From positions 434,001 to 498,000 of the forward strand of contig NZ_JAABOQ010000001.1 of assembly GCF_010671565.1 (NCBI RefSeq): a DNA stretch of 64,000 bases, given 5' to 3'. Below, one piece after another: positions 45,970-53,863 of this stretch. The notes under the pieces are model-generated. The model ran no database searches and had not been told where the DNA came from. It worked only from the letters and a program-made list of their open reading frames with translations. A program made the position numbers and the translations under genes. Positions within the stretch are counted from its first letter, which is position 1; the number at the start of each line of letters is the position of its first letter. This stretch comes from Spongiivirga citrea. Lineage in GTDB: Bacteria; Bacteroidota; Bacteroidia; Flavobacteriales; Flavobacteriaceae.

Positions 45970-46651
45970 TAGTTACTGGCTTATTCCAGTTCTTGTAATC
46001 AACTTCTTTCACCAGCTTATCTCCTTCATAGTATTTCCATAACCCAGCCTTTCTATCGGCGGCGTATTCGCCTTTTATAATAACACTGCCTTTTATGTCA
46101 TAATAAGTAGCTGGACCGCGTAATTTACCATCAACATATACCACTTCGTGAATAATGGTTTGATTGGGTGCATATTTTTTTGAAGGGCCATCTTTCAGTC
46201 CAAATTTGTATTGAAATGTTTCTGACAACTTCCCATTTTTATAGTATATCTCATATAAACCGTCAAGCTCGCCACTTTTATAACTCTCTTTAGACAACAA
46301 GGTTTTTCCGTCTTTTTGAAAGAGTTCCCAAACACCTTCGCGTTTTTTATCTACGAGTATTCCTTTGCTGATCAATCTTCCAGAAAGCGCAAAAAATTTA
46401 ACTTCTACCTCTGTGCTTCCACTCTTAAAAAACCGAGTTGCAACTGGTTGATCCTTACTTTTCCTTGTGTAAAACTTAAAAAGCCCCACTTCTTTGCCGT
46501 GCTCAAACTGACCTTCATAACGAAGCTGTTTGGTTCCATCGAAATACTTTTTCCAGATACCATGACGCTCGTTATTCTCATCAAACTGATTAATACTCTG
46601 TGCAACCATTGATTGAGCGAATAACAAAAGAAAAACTACGAGTGATTTCAT
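45959..46651 (-). CDS. YwqK-type MORN-repeat exported protein
   Basis: A 230-residue exported protein with a signal peptide and a series of MORN-like repeats of the form H/R-G-x-W-x-x-Y/F-x-x-G (for example NERHGIWKKYFDGTKQL and KREGVWELFQKDGKTLL). Such proteins are often annotated as YwqK-family antitoxins, but nothing here supports a toxin partner, and I regard the antitoxin name as unproven. It ends just before the mnmA promoter. Confidence 0.8.
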   Translation of the reverse strand: MKSLVVFLLLFAQSMVAQSINQFDENNERHGIWKKYFDGTKQLRYEGQFEHGKEVGLFKFYTRKSKDQPVATRFFKSGSTEVEVKFFALSGRLISKGILVDKKREGVWELFQKDGKTLLSKESYKSGELDGLYEIYYKNGKLSETFQYKFGLKDGPSKKYAPNQTIIHEVVYVDGKLRGPATYYDIKGSVIIKGEYAADRKAGLWKYYEGDKLVKEVDYKNWNKPVTIEY

Positions 46652-46829
46652 TTTTTAAAATACTTCTTTATTTTTTTTACTTAGTAATAAACATCCAATA
46701 CGCATCACAATAACGTATCTAAGACATCGCTAGTATTTCAAAAATACTGCCAAACCCTCCGTTAAGACCAATACTTCCTAAAAATCAGTTATCGCTGATT
46801 GTTAAACTTTTATTAAAACCGATGAACGT

Positions 46830-46840
46830 AAGCAACCATT
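46830..46840 (+). promoter_or_regulatory. AAGCAACCATT word before the two-domain FAS1 gene
   Basis: An exact copy of the 11-mer also found at 2797-2807 and 28492-28502. It lies 71 bases before the FAS1 ATG at 46912 and points at it. No clear -10 partner was found. A role in sigma-factor control is inference. Confidence 0.42.
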
Positions 46841-46911
46841 TGCAATAATGCGCAACTTAATGTTGTTTAATAAAATGTAAAATATCTTAAACAAAAATCA
46901 AATTAAACATT

Positions 46912-47898
46912 ATGAAATCTATCTTCAAAAAAACCCAAGTCTTATTATTGGCATTTACAGCAGTATTTGCTTTTTCATGTAGTGATGACGATGATGGTGG
47001 TGATCCACCAGCAACGTTAAATATTGTTGAAACTGCCCAAGCAACTGCCGATTTAAGCAGTCTAGTTGCAGCTTTACAAGCGGCAGATGGTGACTTAGTA
47101 ACTACATTAAGCGGTAGTACAAATTATACGGTCTTAGCTCCCACCAACGCTGCTTTCTCGACCTTCCTTAGTGAAAACAATTTTGCTTCTTTAGGAGATG
47201 TTCCTACAGACGTTTTAGCTCAAATTTTATTAAATCATGTAATCGAAGGTAAAATACGCTCTGCAGTATTAACGAGTAATGGTGCCGGATATACAAACAC
47301 ACTATCAACAGGGCCTAATGATACGAACTTGAGTATTTATTACAATACAAGTGAAGGAGTAAAATTTAATGGTATATCTACGGTATCAACTGCAGACGTT
47401 GACGCTTCTAATGGGATTGTTCACATTGTAGATAAAGTAATCGCTAGACCCAATATCGTGACTTTTGCGACCGCCGATCCCAATTTTTCTGTGTTAGTTA
47501 GTGCTTTAACAAGAAGTGATGTCGCTGACCAGAATTATGTAACCACCTTAGCTGGCACAACCAATTCTCCTTTTACAGTTTTCGCACCTATAGATACAGC
47601 GTTTACCGATTTACTAGGAGAACTAGGAGTTAGCGAACTAAGTGATATTGATACTGCAACCTTAGTAGCGACATTAAATCACCATGTTGTTGCTGGTGCC
47701 AATGTGCAGTCCGGTCAAATAATGGATGGTATGACCGTAGCGACTCTTGGTGGGGACGTAACGGCAAATATTGATCCTGTAAGCATTACCGATGCTCGTA
47801 GTAGAGTAAGTAATGTAATTGCAGCGGATGTGCAAGCAACCAATGGTGTAATACATGCTGTTGACAAAGTTATTTTGCCACCAGCGCCAAGTAACTAA
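46912..47898 (+). CDS. Two-domain fasciclin (FAS1) lipoprotein
   Basis: A 328-residue lipoprotein (Cys about 23 in AFSCSDD). Two FAS1 domains (about 36-175 and 176-325) carry the signatures YTVLAPTNAAF, LLNHVIEG, NGIVHIVDKV and SPFTVFAPIDTAF, NGVIHAVDKV. It is the first of two FAS1 genes in the same direction and is followed by an intrinsic terminator. Probably a surface adhesion or matrix protein. Confidence 0.93.
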   Translation: MKSIFKKTQVLLLAFTAVFAFSCSDDDDGGDPPATLNIVETAQATADLSSLVAALQAADGDLVTTLSGSTNYTVLAPTNAAFSTFLSENNFASLGDVPTDVLAQILLNHVIEGKIRSAVLTSNGAGYTNTLSTGPNDTNLSIYYNTSEGVKFNGISTVSTADVDASNGIVHIVDKVIARPNIVTFATADPNFSVLVSALTRSDVADQNYVTTLAGTTNSPFTVFAPIDTAFTDLLGELGVSELSDIDTATLVATLNHHVVAGANVQSGQIMDGMTVATLGGDVTANIDPVSITDARSRVSNVIAADVQATNGVIHAVDKVILPPAPSN

Positions 47899-47929
47899 CT
47901 CCCAGACATCTATATTGATTATATAGTTG

Positions 47930-47968
47930 AAAAGGCTAGCTTGATGTTAAATCAGACTAGCCTTTTTT
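47930..47968 (+). terminator. Intrinsic terminator after the first FAS1 gene of the cluster
   Basis: The arms AAAAGGCTAG (47930-47939) and its complement (47957-47966) close a hairpin with additional pairing in the middle and a T-run to 47968. It separates the two FAS1 genes. Confidence 0.78.
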
Positions 47969-48061
47969 ATACCATATCAAGACGTTAATCGAATAAATAT
48001 GTACTTTATTTGTTGGAAACAATAATTTATACTGTTTCCGTTCAATGGCAAACTAAATGCC

Positions 48062-49195
48062 ATGCACAAATTAATTAAAAGTACTGCGTACCTGCTAGCT
48101 TTCTCCTTTTTATTTTTTGGATGTGAAGTTCAGACGTTAGATCCTGAATTGGAACAGCTTCTAGAAGATATTCAAAACAACGCCGACGATGATACGGAAG
48201 GTGATCAACAAAGCGAAGGTGACAATGATGACTCAAATGACGGATCAGGTCAAGGAGATGGTTCTGACGGCAACAGTGATGGATCAGATGGAGGTAACGA
48301 CGGTTCTGGCGACGGAAATAATGATGGTGGTAATGACAATGCCACACAAAACATCATTCAATACATCATTGCAGACGCCAATTATAGCACCTTTAAAGAT
48401 GCCCTTGATCGTGTTGGGTTAACCAATGCCCTAAACAACGATACCGGAAGTTTCACAATTTTTATTCCTGATAACGATGCTTTCGATCGATATTTTGCTA
48501 CTCTGGGAATTGATATTACACTCGACAATATTCAAGCTAACCTTTTAACTGCCATTATAAACTATCACTTAAAAAGTGGAGCAACAGCGAGTGGAGATTT
48601 CATGAATGGCTATGTTAGTACTCTTGCGAAAGAACCTAGCAATAACCAAGATATTGATCTGTATATACAAACGGGTTCAAGTATTACCATAAACGGTACG
48701 GTTATGATTGAGCAGGCCGATATTGCTGCAACTAACGGAACCATTCATAAAGTAACTGAAGTTTTAAAACTTCCCGCTGTATCCGATTTTATAAATGCTG
48801 ATCCCCAAATGTCCTCTTTAAAAAGTATTGTAACTGATGATATTAATGCAGCTTTATCTGATCTTGATACTGATTTCACCATTTTTGCACCAACCAATCA
48901 AGCGATTAACGGGACAGATCTTAGCGGGTTCACAAGCGAACAAGTGGTAAGTATTTTAAATTATCACACAATAGTTGCCACCGGTGGTCAAAAAATATTG
49001 ATCTCTGCCAGATTAATGGACGGAATGAGTATTACCACTCAGGAAACAGGTGTCTTAACAGTAAGCAAAGTAGGAAATGATATTAGTATTACTGATGAAA
49101 AAATGAATACTAATACGCTAAGCACCCTTGATATTCAAGCGTGGAATGGCGTTGTACATATGGTAGATGGTGTTCTATTACCCGATAGTATATAG
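48062..49195 (+). CDS. FAS1 lipoprotein with long acidic/Gly-rich linker
   Basis: A 377-residue lipoprotein (Cys about 21 in FFGCEV). Residues about 36-93 are an Asp/Gly/Ser/Asn-rich low-complexity stretch that would be flexible and could bind calcium (inference). Two FAS1 domains follow (about 97-235 and 236-377) with FTIFIPDNDAF, NGTIHKVTEV, FTIFAPTNQA and NGVVHMVDGV. No promoter word of the AAGCAACCATT type was found. A terminator follows. Confidence 0.92.
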   Translation: MHKLIKSTAYLLAFSFLFFGCEVQTLDPELEQLLEDIQNNADDDTEGDQQSEGDNDDSNDGSGQGDGSDGNSDGSDGGNDGSGDGNNDGGNDNATQNIIQYIIADANYSTFKDALDRVGLTNALNNDTGSFTIFIPDNDAFDRYFATLGIDITLDNIQANLLTAIINYHLKSGATASGDFMNGYVSTLAKEPSNNQDIDLYIQTGSSITINGTVMIEQADIAATNGTIHKVTEVLKLPAVSDFINADPQMSSLKSIVTDDINAALSDLDTDFTIFAPTNQAINGTDLSGFTSEQVVSILNYHTIVATGGQKILISARLMDGMSITTQETGVLTVSKVGNDISITDEKMNTNTLSTLDIQAWNGVVHMVDGVLLPDSI

Positions 49196-49231
49196 ATCGT
49201 TTCGCTCAAGAAAAAAATCAAGATATAAGAG

Positions 49232-49270
49232 AAAAGCTCCAAAGATTGTCAATATTCTTTAGAGCTTTTT
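49232..49270 (+). terminator. Intrinsic terminator after the second FAS1 gene
   Basis: AAAAGCTC (49232-49239) pairs with GAGCTTTT (49262-49269), with further internal pairing of AAAGA and TCTTT, and the arm merges with a T-run. Confidence 0.75.
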
Positions 49271-49289
49271 ATATAATTTCTAGATGACA

Positions 49290-49889
49290 CTACCCTCTTT
49301 TTCGTTCTAATAGCACAAGCATCATTAAACTTAACATCAAGCGATGATCATCATCGGCATCTGTCTGTTTTAAGGCGGTAATTTGAAATTTTCTACCGAA
49401 GAAAGAAGGTTGTTTTTTCAACTTCATTACTTTTTGGTCCCTCGTATCCGACACGATGTAAGCAGGGTTTGCAAAATATCCCGTGAAAAAATTCAAAATA
49501 GGAATTTCTCCCAAAACGCCATCAAGCACTTTTACCCAAGCATTTTCTTCCTGAATGCGGTACTGCAGCTTTTCGTTTTGATCAATCACTTCATAGTTAG
49601 CTTTCCAAATCGATTTCCAACCTTTACGAGCAACCTTTCCCAAGTTCGCACCATTAGAAACATCAGTAAACTTATAAGCGGTAGAAAAATCGAGCCATTT
49701 ATCAGCGTTTATCTTATATAGCTCATGCGATTTCGTATCATTATTATATATGGTAATCGCCTCTTTTAACTTAAACATCTTTTGACGCACATATGCAATA
49801 GTATTGCCATTTGCATCAGTAGCTGTAAAATCGTTAGAAAGTGTTGAAATTTTAAAATCGAAGTTAATTGGAAACTTAAGTTCGTTCAT
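49290..49889 (-). CDS. LURP-one-related / phospholipid-scramblase-like protein
   Basis: A 199-residue protein with the Tubby-C-like (LOR) fold signs: KISTLSNDFTATDANGNTIAYVRQKMFKLKEAITIYN, then YKFTDVSNGANLGKVARKG and SDTRDQKVMKLKKQPSFFGRKFQI (family strand patterns; shown in part). It ends in a C-terminal hydrophobic segment. The function in bacteria is unknown. It lies between the FAS1 cluster and the sigma operon. Confidence 0.8.
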   Translation of the reverse strand: MNELKFPINFDFKISTLSNDFTATDANGNTIAYVRQKMFKLKEAITIYNNDTKSHELYKINADKWLDFSTAYKFTDVSNGANLGKVARKGWKSIWKANYEVIDQNEKLQYRIQEENAWVKVLDGVLGEIPILNFFTGYFANPAYIVSDTRDQKVMKLKKQPSFFGRKFQITALKQTDADDDHRLMLSLMMLVLLERKRG

Positions 49890-49974
49890 GTAACAGGTTA
49901 TTTATAGTTATAGAGCTAAATGTAACTAAAAGAATTTTATTCGCTAATGTCATAAGACCTATTGACAATAACTT

Positions 49975-50751
49975 CTATAAGATGATATTGGAAACCAATT
50001 GCTCTACTGTAGCATGATCATTACCACCAGCTGGTTCAATGGTAATATTGATGGATGCGGCATTAGGAATGTATTTCATTCTCACCAATTGTTGTTCGGC
50101 TGGTACTACACCCATATTAATCATTTCACCATCAACATCGGCCCAGAGTTGATAGTCTTTATCTTTAGGCAATGCCGGCATTCCTTGCGAGTTAATGACC
50201 ACTTCCATCTCCTCATGGTTTAAATAGACTAATGCTACCGCCTGCGGCATCTTTTGATTGCCCAACAAGCGCAATGGTATTACCCGAGGGTTGTTAACCA
50301 CATTGTATTGCTGTTGTGTCTGATTTAATTTGCCCTCAATCTCATTTAATTGATTCGACAAGACAACGGCTTCATTTTGACTTTCTATAAGCTGTTTTTT
50401 AGTGTTCTGCCACTGTGTAAATAGATATCCAGCCAACGCAATTGCTATAAAAGCAATACTTGCAGCAATAGATAAATAATATGATTTTTTCTTTAAGGGG
50501 ATGCTTTTTGTCTCTTCTTCCCTAGTAGCTTCAATCGATCTTAGAAGGTTCTTTTTTATCGCTGATGACGGCGCCACAGCATTTTCAAATGCTAATTTTT
50601 CAAGATCTTTTTCGATTTGCTCAACTTTCCTTTGTAGTTCCTCATTTTCAGACAATAAAGATCTGACTTGATCTCTTTCATCCTTAGAAAGTTCACCAAG
50701 TACGTATCGCTCCAAAATCCCTTCTTCTTCCAAAATATTTCTCTTCTTCAT
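49975..50751 (-). CDS. RskA-like anti-sigma factor
   Basis: A 258-residue single-pass membrane protein. The N-terminal cytosolic part (about 1-88) should bind sigma; the transmembrane helix is at about 91-111, followed by a coiled coil and an extracytoplasmic RskA C-terminal domain (QAVALVYLNHEEMEVVI through DKDYQLWADVDG). Its start overlaps the sigma gene by four bases (ATGA). Regulated proteolysis of such proteins releases the sigma factor in other bacteria. Confidence 0.93.
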   Translation of the reverse strand: MKKRNILEEEGILERYVLGELSKDERDQVRSLLSENEELQRKVEQIEKDLEKLAFENAVAPSSAIKKNLLRSIEATREEETKSIPLKKKSYYLSIAASIAFIAIALAGYLFTQWQNTKKQLIESQNEAVVLSNQLNEIEGKLNQTQQQYNVVNNPRVIPLRLLGNQKMPQAVALVYLNHEEMEVVINSQGMPALPKDKDYQLWADVDGEMINMGVVPAEQQLVRMKYIPNAASINITIEPAGGNDHATVEQLVSNIIL

Positions 50752-51305
50752 GATACAACCATTTCAATTAAACTAATAAACAACAGTAGTTGTTTTTGGT
50801 AGGTCGCTCTCAACTTTTTTAAAGCTTGGCTGACATAGGACTTAAAGGTGCCTAAAGGAACTCCCATTTCTTCATGAGCTTCTCTGTGTGTCAATCCTTT
50901 AAAGTAAACCAATTCAATGGCTTCCCTATGGTGTTGGTCTAGTTGATGTATAGAACCTTTCAACTCGCTATAATCGTCTATGGGTTCTGCAGCAGCTTTA
51001 TTTGTATATACACCCATATCTTCCGTTTGGATGAGCTTTTTCGAATTTCTTATACCATTTAATGCAGTATTTTTTGCAACACGATATGCCCAAGTATAAA
51101 ATCGCCCTTTTTTAGGGTCATATATTGCGGCTTTATCCCAAATTTTCATGAAAGTTTCCTGAAGCAATTCCTCAGCCAAAACCTCATCTCTACATATTCT
51201 GACAATTACACCATTTAGGGCTGGAGCATATTGGTCATACAATAATGAAAGCGCGGTGGCGTCTTTTTCTTGCAATCGTTTAATTAAGCTAAGATCTTCT
51301 TCCAT
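50748..51305 (-). CDS. ECF-type sigma-70 family RNA polymerase sigma factor
   Basis: A 185-residue sigma factor with region 2 (LYDQYAPALNGVIVRICRDE, LLQETFMKIWD, FYTWAYRVAKNTALNG) and region 4 (HREAIELVYFKGLTHREAHE, VPLGTFKSYVSQALKKL). It is co-translated with the RskA-like anti-sigma. The arrangement with neighbouring FAS1 genes resembles SigK-RskA in mycobacteria. Target promoters are not proven. Confidence 0.94.
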   Translation of the reverse strand: MEEDLSLIKRLQEKDATALSLLYDQYAPALNGVIVRICRDEVLAEELLQETFMKIWDKAAIYDPKKGRFYTWAYRVAKNTALNGIRNSKKLIQTEDMGVYTNKAAAEPIDDYSELKGSIHQLDQHHREAIELVYFKGLTHREAHEEMGVPLGTFKSYVSQALKKLRATYQKQLLLFISLIEMVVS

Positions 51306-51321
51306 AAAAGATGTAATAAAT

Positions 51322-51329
51322 CAAAATTA
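51322..51329 (-). promoter_or_regulatory. Possible -7 box TAATTTTG for the sigma operon
   Basis: It matches TAnnTTTG on the minus strand, 16 bases upstream of the sigma gene start. A TTG lies 13 bases further up, shorter than the standard 19. It would allow housekeeping transcription of the sigma gene. Confidence 0.35.
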
Positions 51330-51508
51330 AGGAATAATTGTTCAATAAACACATTAATAAATGCCTGACCCTATTCTATATTTTGTTTAATAAATTTAGT
51401 TAAAAGTTTCACAAAAAAAATTATTACTCATCCATCAATCTCTTTTTGGTGTTTATAAAATTGAAAGCGCTTAACATTCATTTTAATAAACATTAGAAAA
51501 ACAAAATC

Positions 51509-52027
51509 ATGAAAAAAATTATCGTAACATTCGCATTAATAGCATTCACAGCTGTTTTTAATCAAACTCAGGCTCAAGCTAAAAAAGACATCGTAGATAT
51601 TGCAGTATCAGTAGATGACTTTTCCACCTTAGTAACTGCCTTAAAAGCAGCCGACCTAGTAGGTGCTTTAAAGGGTGATGGACCATTTACCGTTTTTGCA
51701 CCAACCAATGATGCATTCGGAAAAATTGATAGTAAAACTTTGAATTCATTATTAGAACCAAAAAACAAATCGACCTTAGCGGGTATTTTGACATATCATG
51801 TGGTTTCAGGAAAGTTAATGGCCAGTGATGTGGCTGCGGCCTTAAAGAAAGGAAAAGGCAGTGTAGAACTAACTACTTTAAGTGGTGGAAAACTAACTGC
51901 AATATCTAAAGATGGTGGTATCTACTTAAAAGATGCTAACGGCAATTACAGCAAGATCGCTAAAACCGATGTCGCCGGAAGTAACGGAGTAATTCACATT
52001 ATCGAAAGTGTAGTGATGCCTCAGTAA
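51509..52027 (+). CDS. Secreted single-domain fasciclin (FAS1) protein
   Basis: A 172-residue protein with a cleavable signal peptide (AFTAVFNQTQAQAKKD) rather than a lipobox, so it should be periplasmic or secreted. One FAS1 domain (about 30-172) has GPFTVFAPTNDAF, ILTYHVVSGKL and NGVIHIIESVVMPQ. It is divergent from the sigma/anti-sigma operon with a 203-base gap. It ends at a bidirectional terminator. Confidence 0.93.
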   Translation: MKKIIVTFALIAFTAVFNQTQAQAKKDIVDIAVSVDDFSTLVTALKAADLVGALKGDGPFTVFAPTNDAFGKIDSKTLNSLLEPKNKSTLAGILTYHVVSGKLMASDVAAALKKGKGSVELTTLSGGKLTAISKDGGIYLKDANGNYSKIAKTDVAGSNGVIHIIESVVMPQ

Positions 52028-52046
52028 GGCTTGTTATGGTTGATTG

Positions 52047-52078
52047 AAAAAGCCCTGATGATTATGTCAGGGCTTTTT
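52047..52078. terminator. Bidirectional intrinsic terminator between FAS1 and DUF6503-like genes
   Basis: A perfect 12-pair stem AAAAAGCCCTGA (52047-52058) / 52067-52078 with an eight-base loop. The arms begin and end in A- and T-runs, so it can act from both strands. Confidence 0.9.
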
Positions 52079-52101
52079 GTTTTTTATTCCTATTGATTAT
52101 G

Positions 52102-52902
52102 CTACTGCTCAGGAACAACAGCTCCTTCTGGAACTTCAAAAATTTTCGCATCAACAGTTTCTTTTGAAACATTAATATTCGCAAACGTTCTTGTAGAAAC
52201 GGCTTCTTTTATAGCTCCTTCTTCAACTTTATGCCAAGTCATAGAATTTGGTAAAATTAGTCCACCATGATCTCCCCAATCACTATATCGGATGTATTTA
52301 ACATTTGTGCTGGTATCGTCTTTCCCAAAAGTAACCGTATAACCTAACCATTGCATTTGCTTAGTAGCTTCATCATAGTACAGAAAGTAATTGTCATTTG
52401 GTGAATCACCTATATGGGCATTATAGGAGACCTTAATTCCTGGATAAATCTTTTCTTCAAAAGTAATAGGATCAGCTTTTTCAAAATTAATCCCATCATC
52501 TGCCAATACAAAAGGCATGGCATAAAAGTAAAACATCAAATTATGGTAAAAACGAGCGTTCCCTTTATAGGTTCCTGCTTCTTTTTCTAACAACCAGGAC
52601 TTTGTGCCGTCAAAGCCAATCGTATGTGATGGTGTTTCGATTAAATCATTTCTGCTTTTCAGGTCAATGGTCTGTTTTTCATTCCCATCTTCTTTTACGA
52701 TCTCAAAAGACATAGAATTCATTTTTTTCCATGTTTCAAGTCCACCATGAGCATTAAAAATCGCAGCTACATCGGCTGGATAGACTTTTGAAGGTTTTAC
52801 TTTTTCCGCGACTGCAGTTTCAACTGTTGAAGATTCCTTTTGCTCTTGTTTACAGGCGGTAAACATCAATAGCAAAGCCGCTACTAAAATGGTATTTTTC
52901 AT
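52102..52902 (-). CDS. DUF6503-like lipoprotein
   Basis: A 266-residue lipoprotein (Cys about 17 in FTACKQ). It contains IFNAHGGLETWKKMNSMSFEI, a conserved opening I associate with DUF6503, and a C-terminal half with KYIRYSDWGDHGGLILPNSM. The function is unknown; the envelope location is inferred. It converges on the FAS1 gene across a shared terminator. Confidence 0.82.
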   Translation of the reverse strand: MKNTILVAALLLMFTACKQEQKESSTVETAVAEKVKPSKVYPADVAAIFNAHGGLETWKKMNSMSFEIVKEDGNEKQTIDLKSRNDLIETPSHTIGFDGTKSWLLEKEAGTYKGNARFYHNLMFYFYAMPFVLADDGINFEKADPITFEEKIYPGIKVSYNAHIGDSPNDNYFLYYDEATKQMQWLGYTVTFGKDDTSTNVKYIRYSDWGDHGGLILPNSMTWHKVEEGAIKEAVSTRTFANINVSKETVDAKIFEVPEGAVVPEQ

Positions 52903-53014
52903 GTGGTGCTAATTAATTGGTTCGTTATTATTTAATTGCTAACCGCAATTAAGTCGAAATATACACCAATGCATTACGGTAAAATACCGTTATTTTGTGA
53001 TATTATTTAATAAT

Positions 53015-53812
53015 ATGATCAAACGGATAGAAAGCCTACAAAATTCCACCATTAAAGAGGTGGTAACTTTAAAAGAAAAATCTCGGACACGAAAAAAAAC
53101 GGGAACCTTTCTTATTGAAGGAAGTCGCGAGATAATACTGGCGCAAAAGGGTAACTATCAGCTTGAAACGCTTTTTTATTGTCCAGAATTAAGCTACGAA
53201 GACGAATTTGAAGCAATTGACAAACAAGATGTCGAACTTATTGAAATATCAAAAGAGGTCTATCAAAAAATAGCCTACAGAGAAAGTACAGAGGGTATTT
53301 TAGCTATTGCTAAATCCAAAGAACACAGTTTAAGCAACTTATCAATTCCAAAAGAAAATGCCTTAATACTAATTGCAGAAGCACCTGAAAAACCTGGAAA
53401 TATTGGTGCCTTATTGCGCACGGCGGACGCTGCCAATATCGATGCGGTCATAATAGCTAACCCAAAAACTGACTTGTATAACCCGAATATTATACGCTCG
53501 AGTGTTGGCTGCGTATTTACCAATCAAATTGCGACTGCAAGCACCGCTGAAGTAATTAATTTTATAAAAGAAAAGCAAATCCCGATGTATGGAGCAGCGT
53601 TAACTGCTTCAGTACCATACCATACGATTGATTTTAGGAAATCTACCGCAATTGTTGTGGGTACAGAAGCTTCGGGATTAAGTGAAGAATTCTTACAACA
53701 CACCGAAAAAAACATCATTATACCGATGCAAGGAGAAATTGATAGTATGAATGTGTCAGTTTCGGCAGCTATTGTTATCTTTGAAGCCAAGCGACAGCGT
53801 AACTTTCAATAA
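53015..53812 (+). CDS. TrmH/SpoU-family RNA methyltransferase
   Basis: A 265-residue SAM-dependent RNA ribose methyltransferase. The N-terminal substrate-binding part includes RTRKKTGTFLIEGSREI. The SPOUT motifs are present: AEAPEKPGNIGALLRTADAA, ANPKTDLYNPNIIRSSVGCV, VVGTEASGLSEEF and PMQGEIDSMNVSVSAAIVIFE. The ATG at 53015 is the likely start; a GTG at 52997 would add six residues. The RNA target is not determined. Confidence 0.92.
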   Translation: MIKRIESLQNSTIKEVVTLKEKSRTRKKTGTFLIEGSREIILAQKGNYQLETLFYCPELSYEDEFEAIDKQDVELIEISKEVYQKIAYRESTEGILAIAKSKEHSLSNLSIPKENALILIAEAPEKPGNIGALLRTADAANIDAVIIANPKTDLYNPNIIRSSVGCVFTNQIATASTAEVINFIKEKQIPMYGAALTASVPYHTIDFRKSTAIVVGTEASGLSEEFLQHTEKNIIIPMQGEIDSMNVSVSAAIVIFEAKRQRNFQ

Positions 53813-53863
53813 GTTAGCTCTCGCCCCCAAACAACTAGCTATACCTAACCTACCCAATATGAT

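Noticed and set aside
45959-46651. Toxin-antitoxin system suggested by the YwqK name
   Set aside because: No small toxin gene lies next to it. The protein is exported and MORN-like, which does not fit a cytosolic antitoxin.
48189-48422. Open frame inside the low-complexity part of the FAS1 gene
   Set aside because: It is a frame-shifted shadow of the Asp/Gly-rich coding repeat and has no plausible protein features.
51383-51394. TTGTTTAATAAA shared by the regions before two FAS1 genes (also 46863-46874)
   Set aside because: It is a 12-base AT-rich match at quite different distances from the two starts (114 and 37 bases), so chance in AT-rich DNA is likely.
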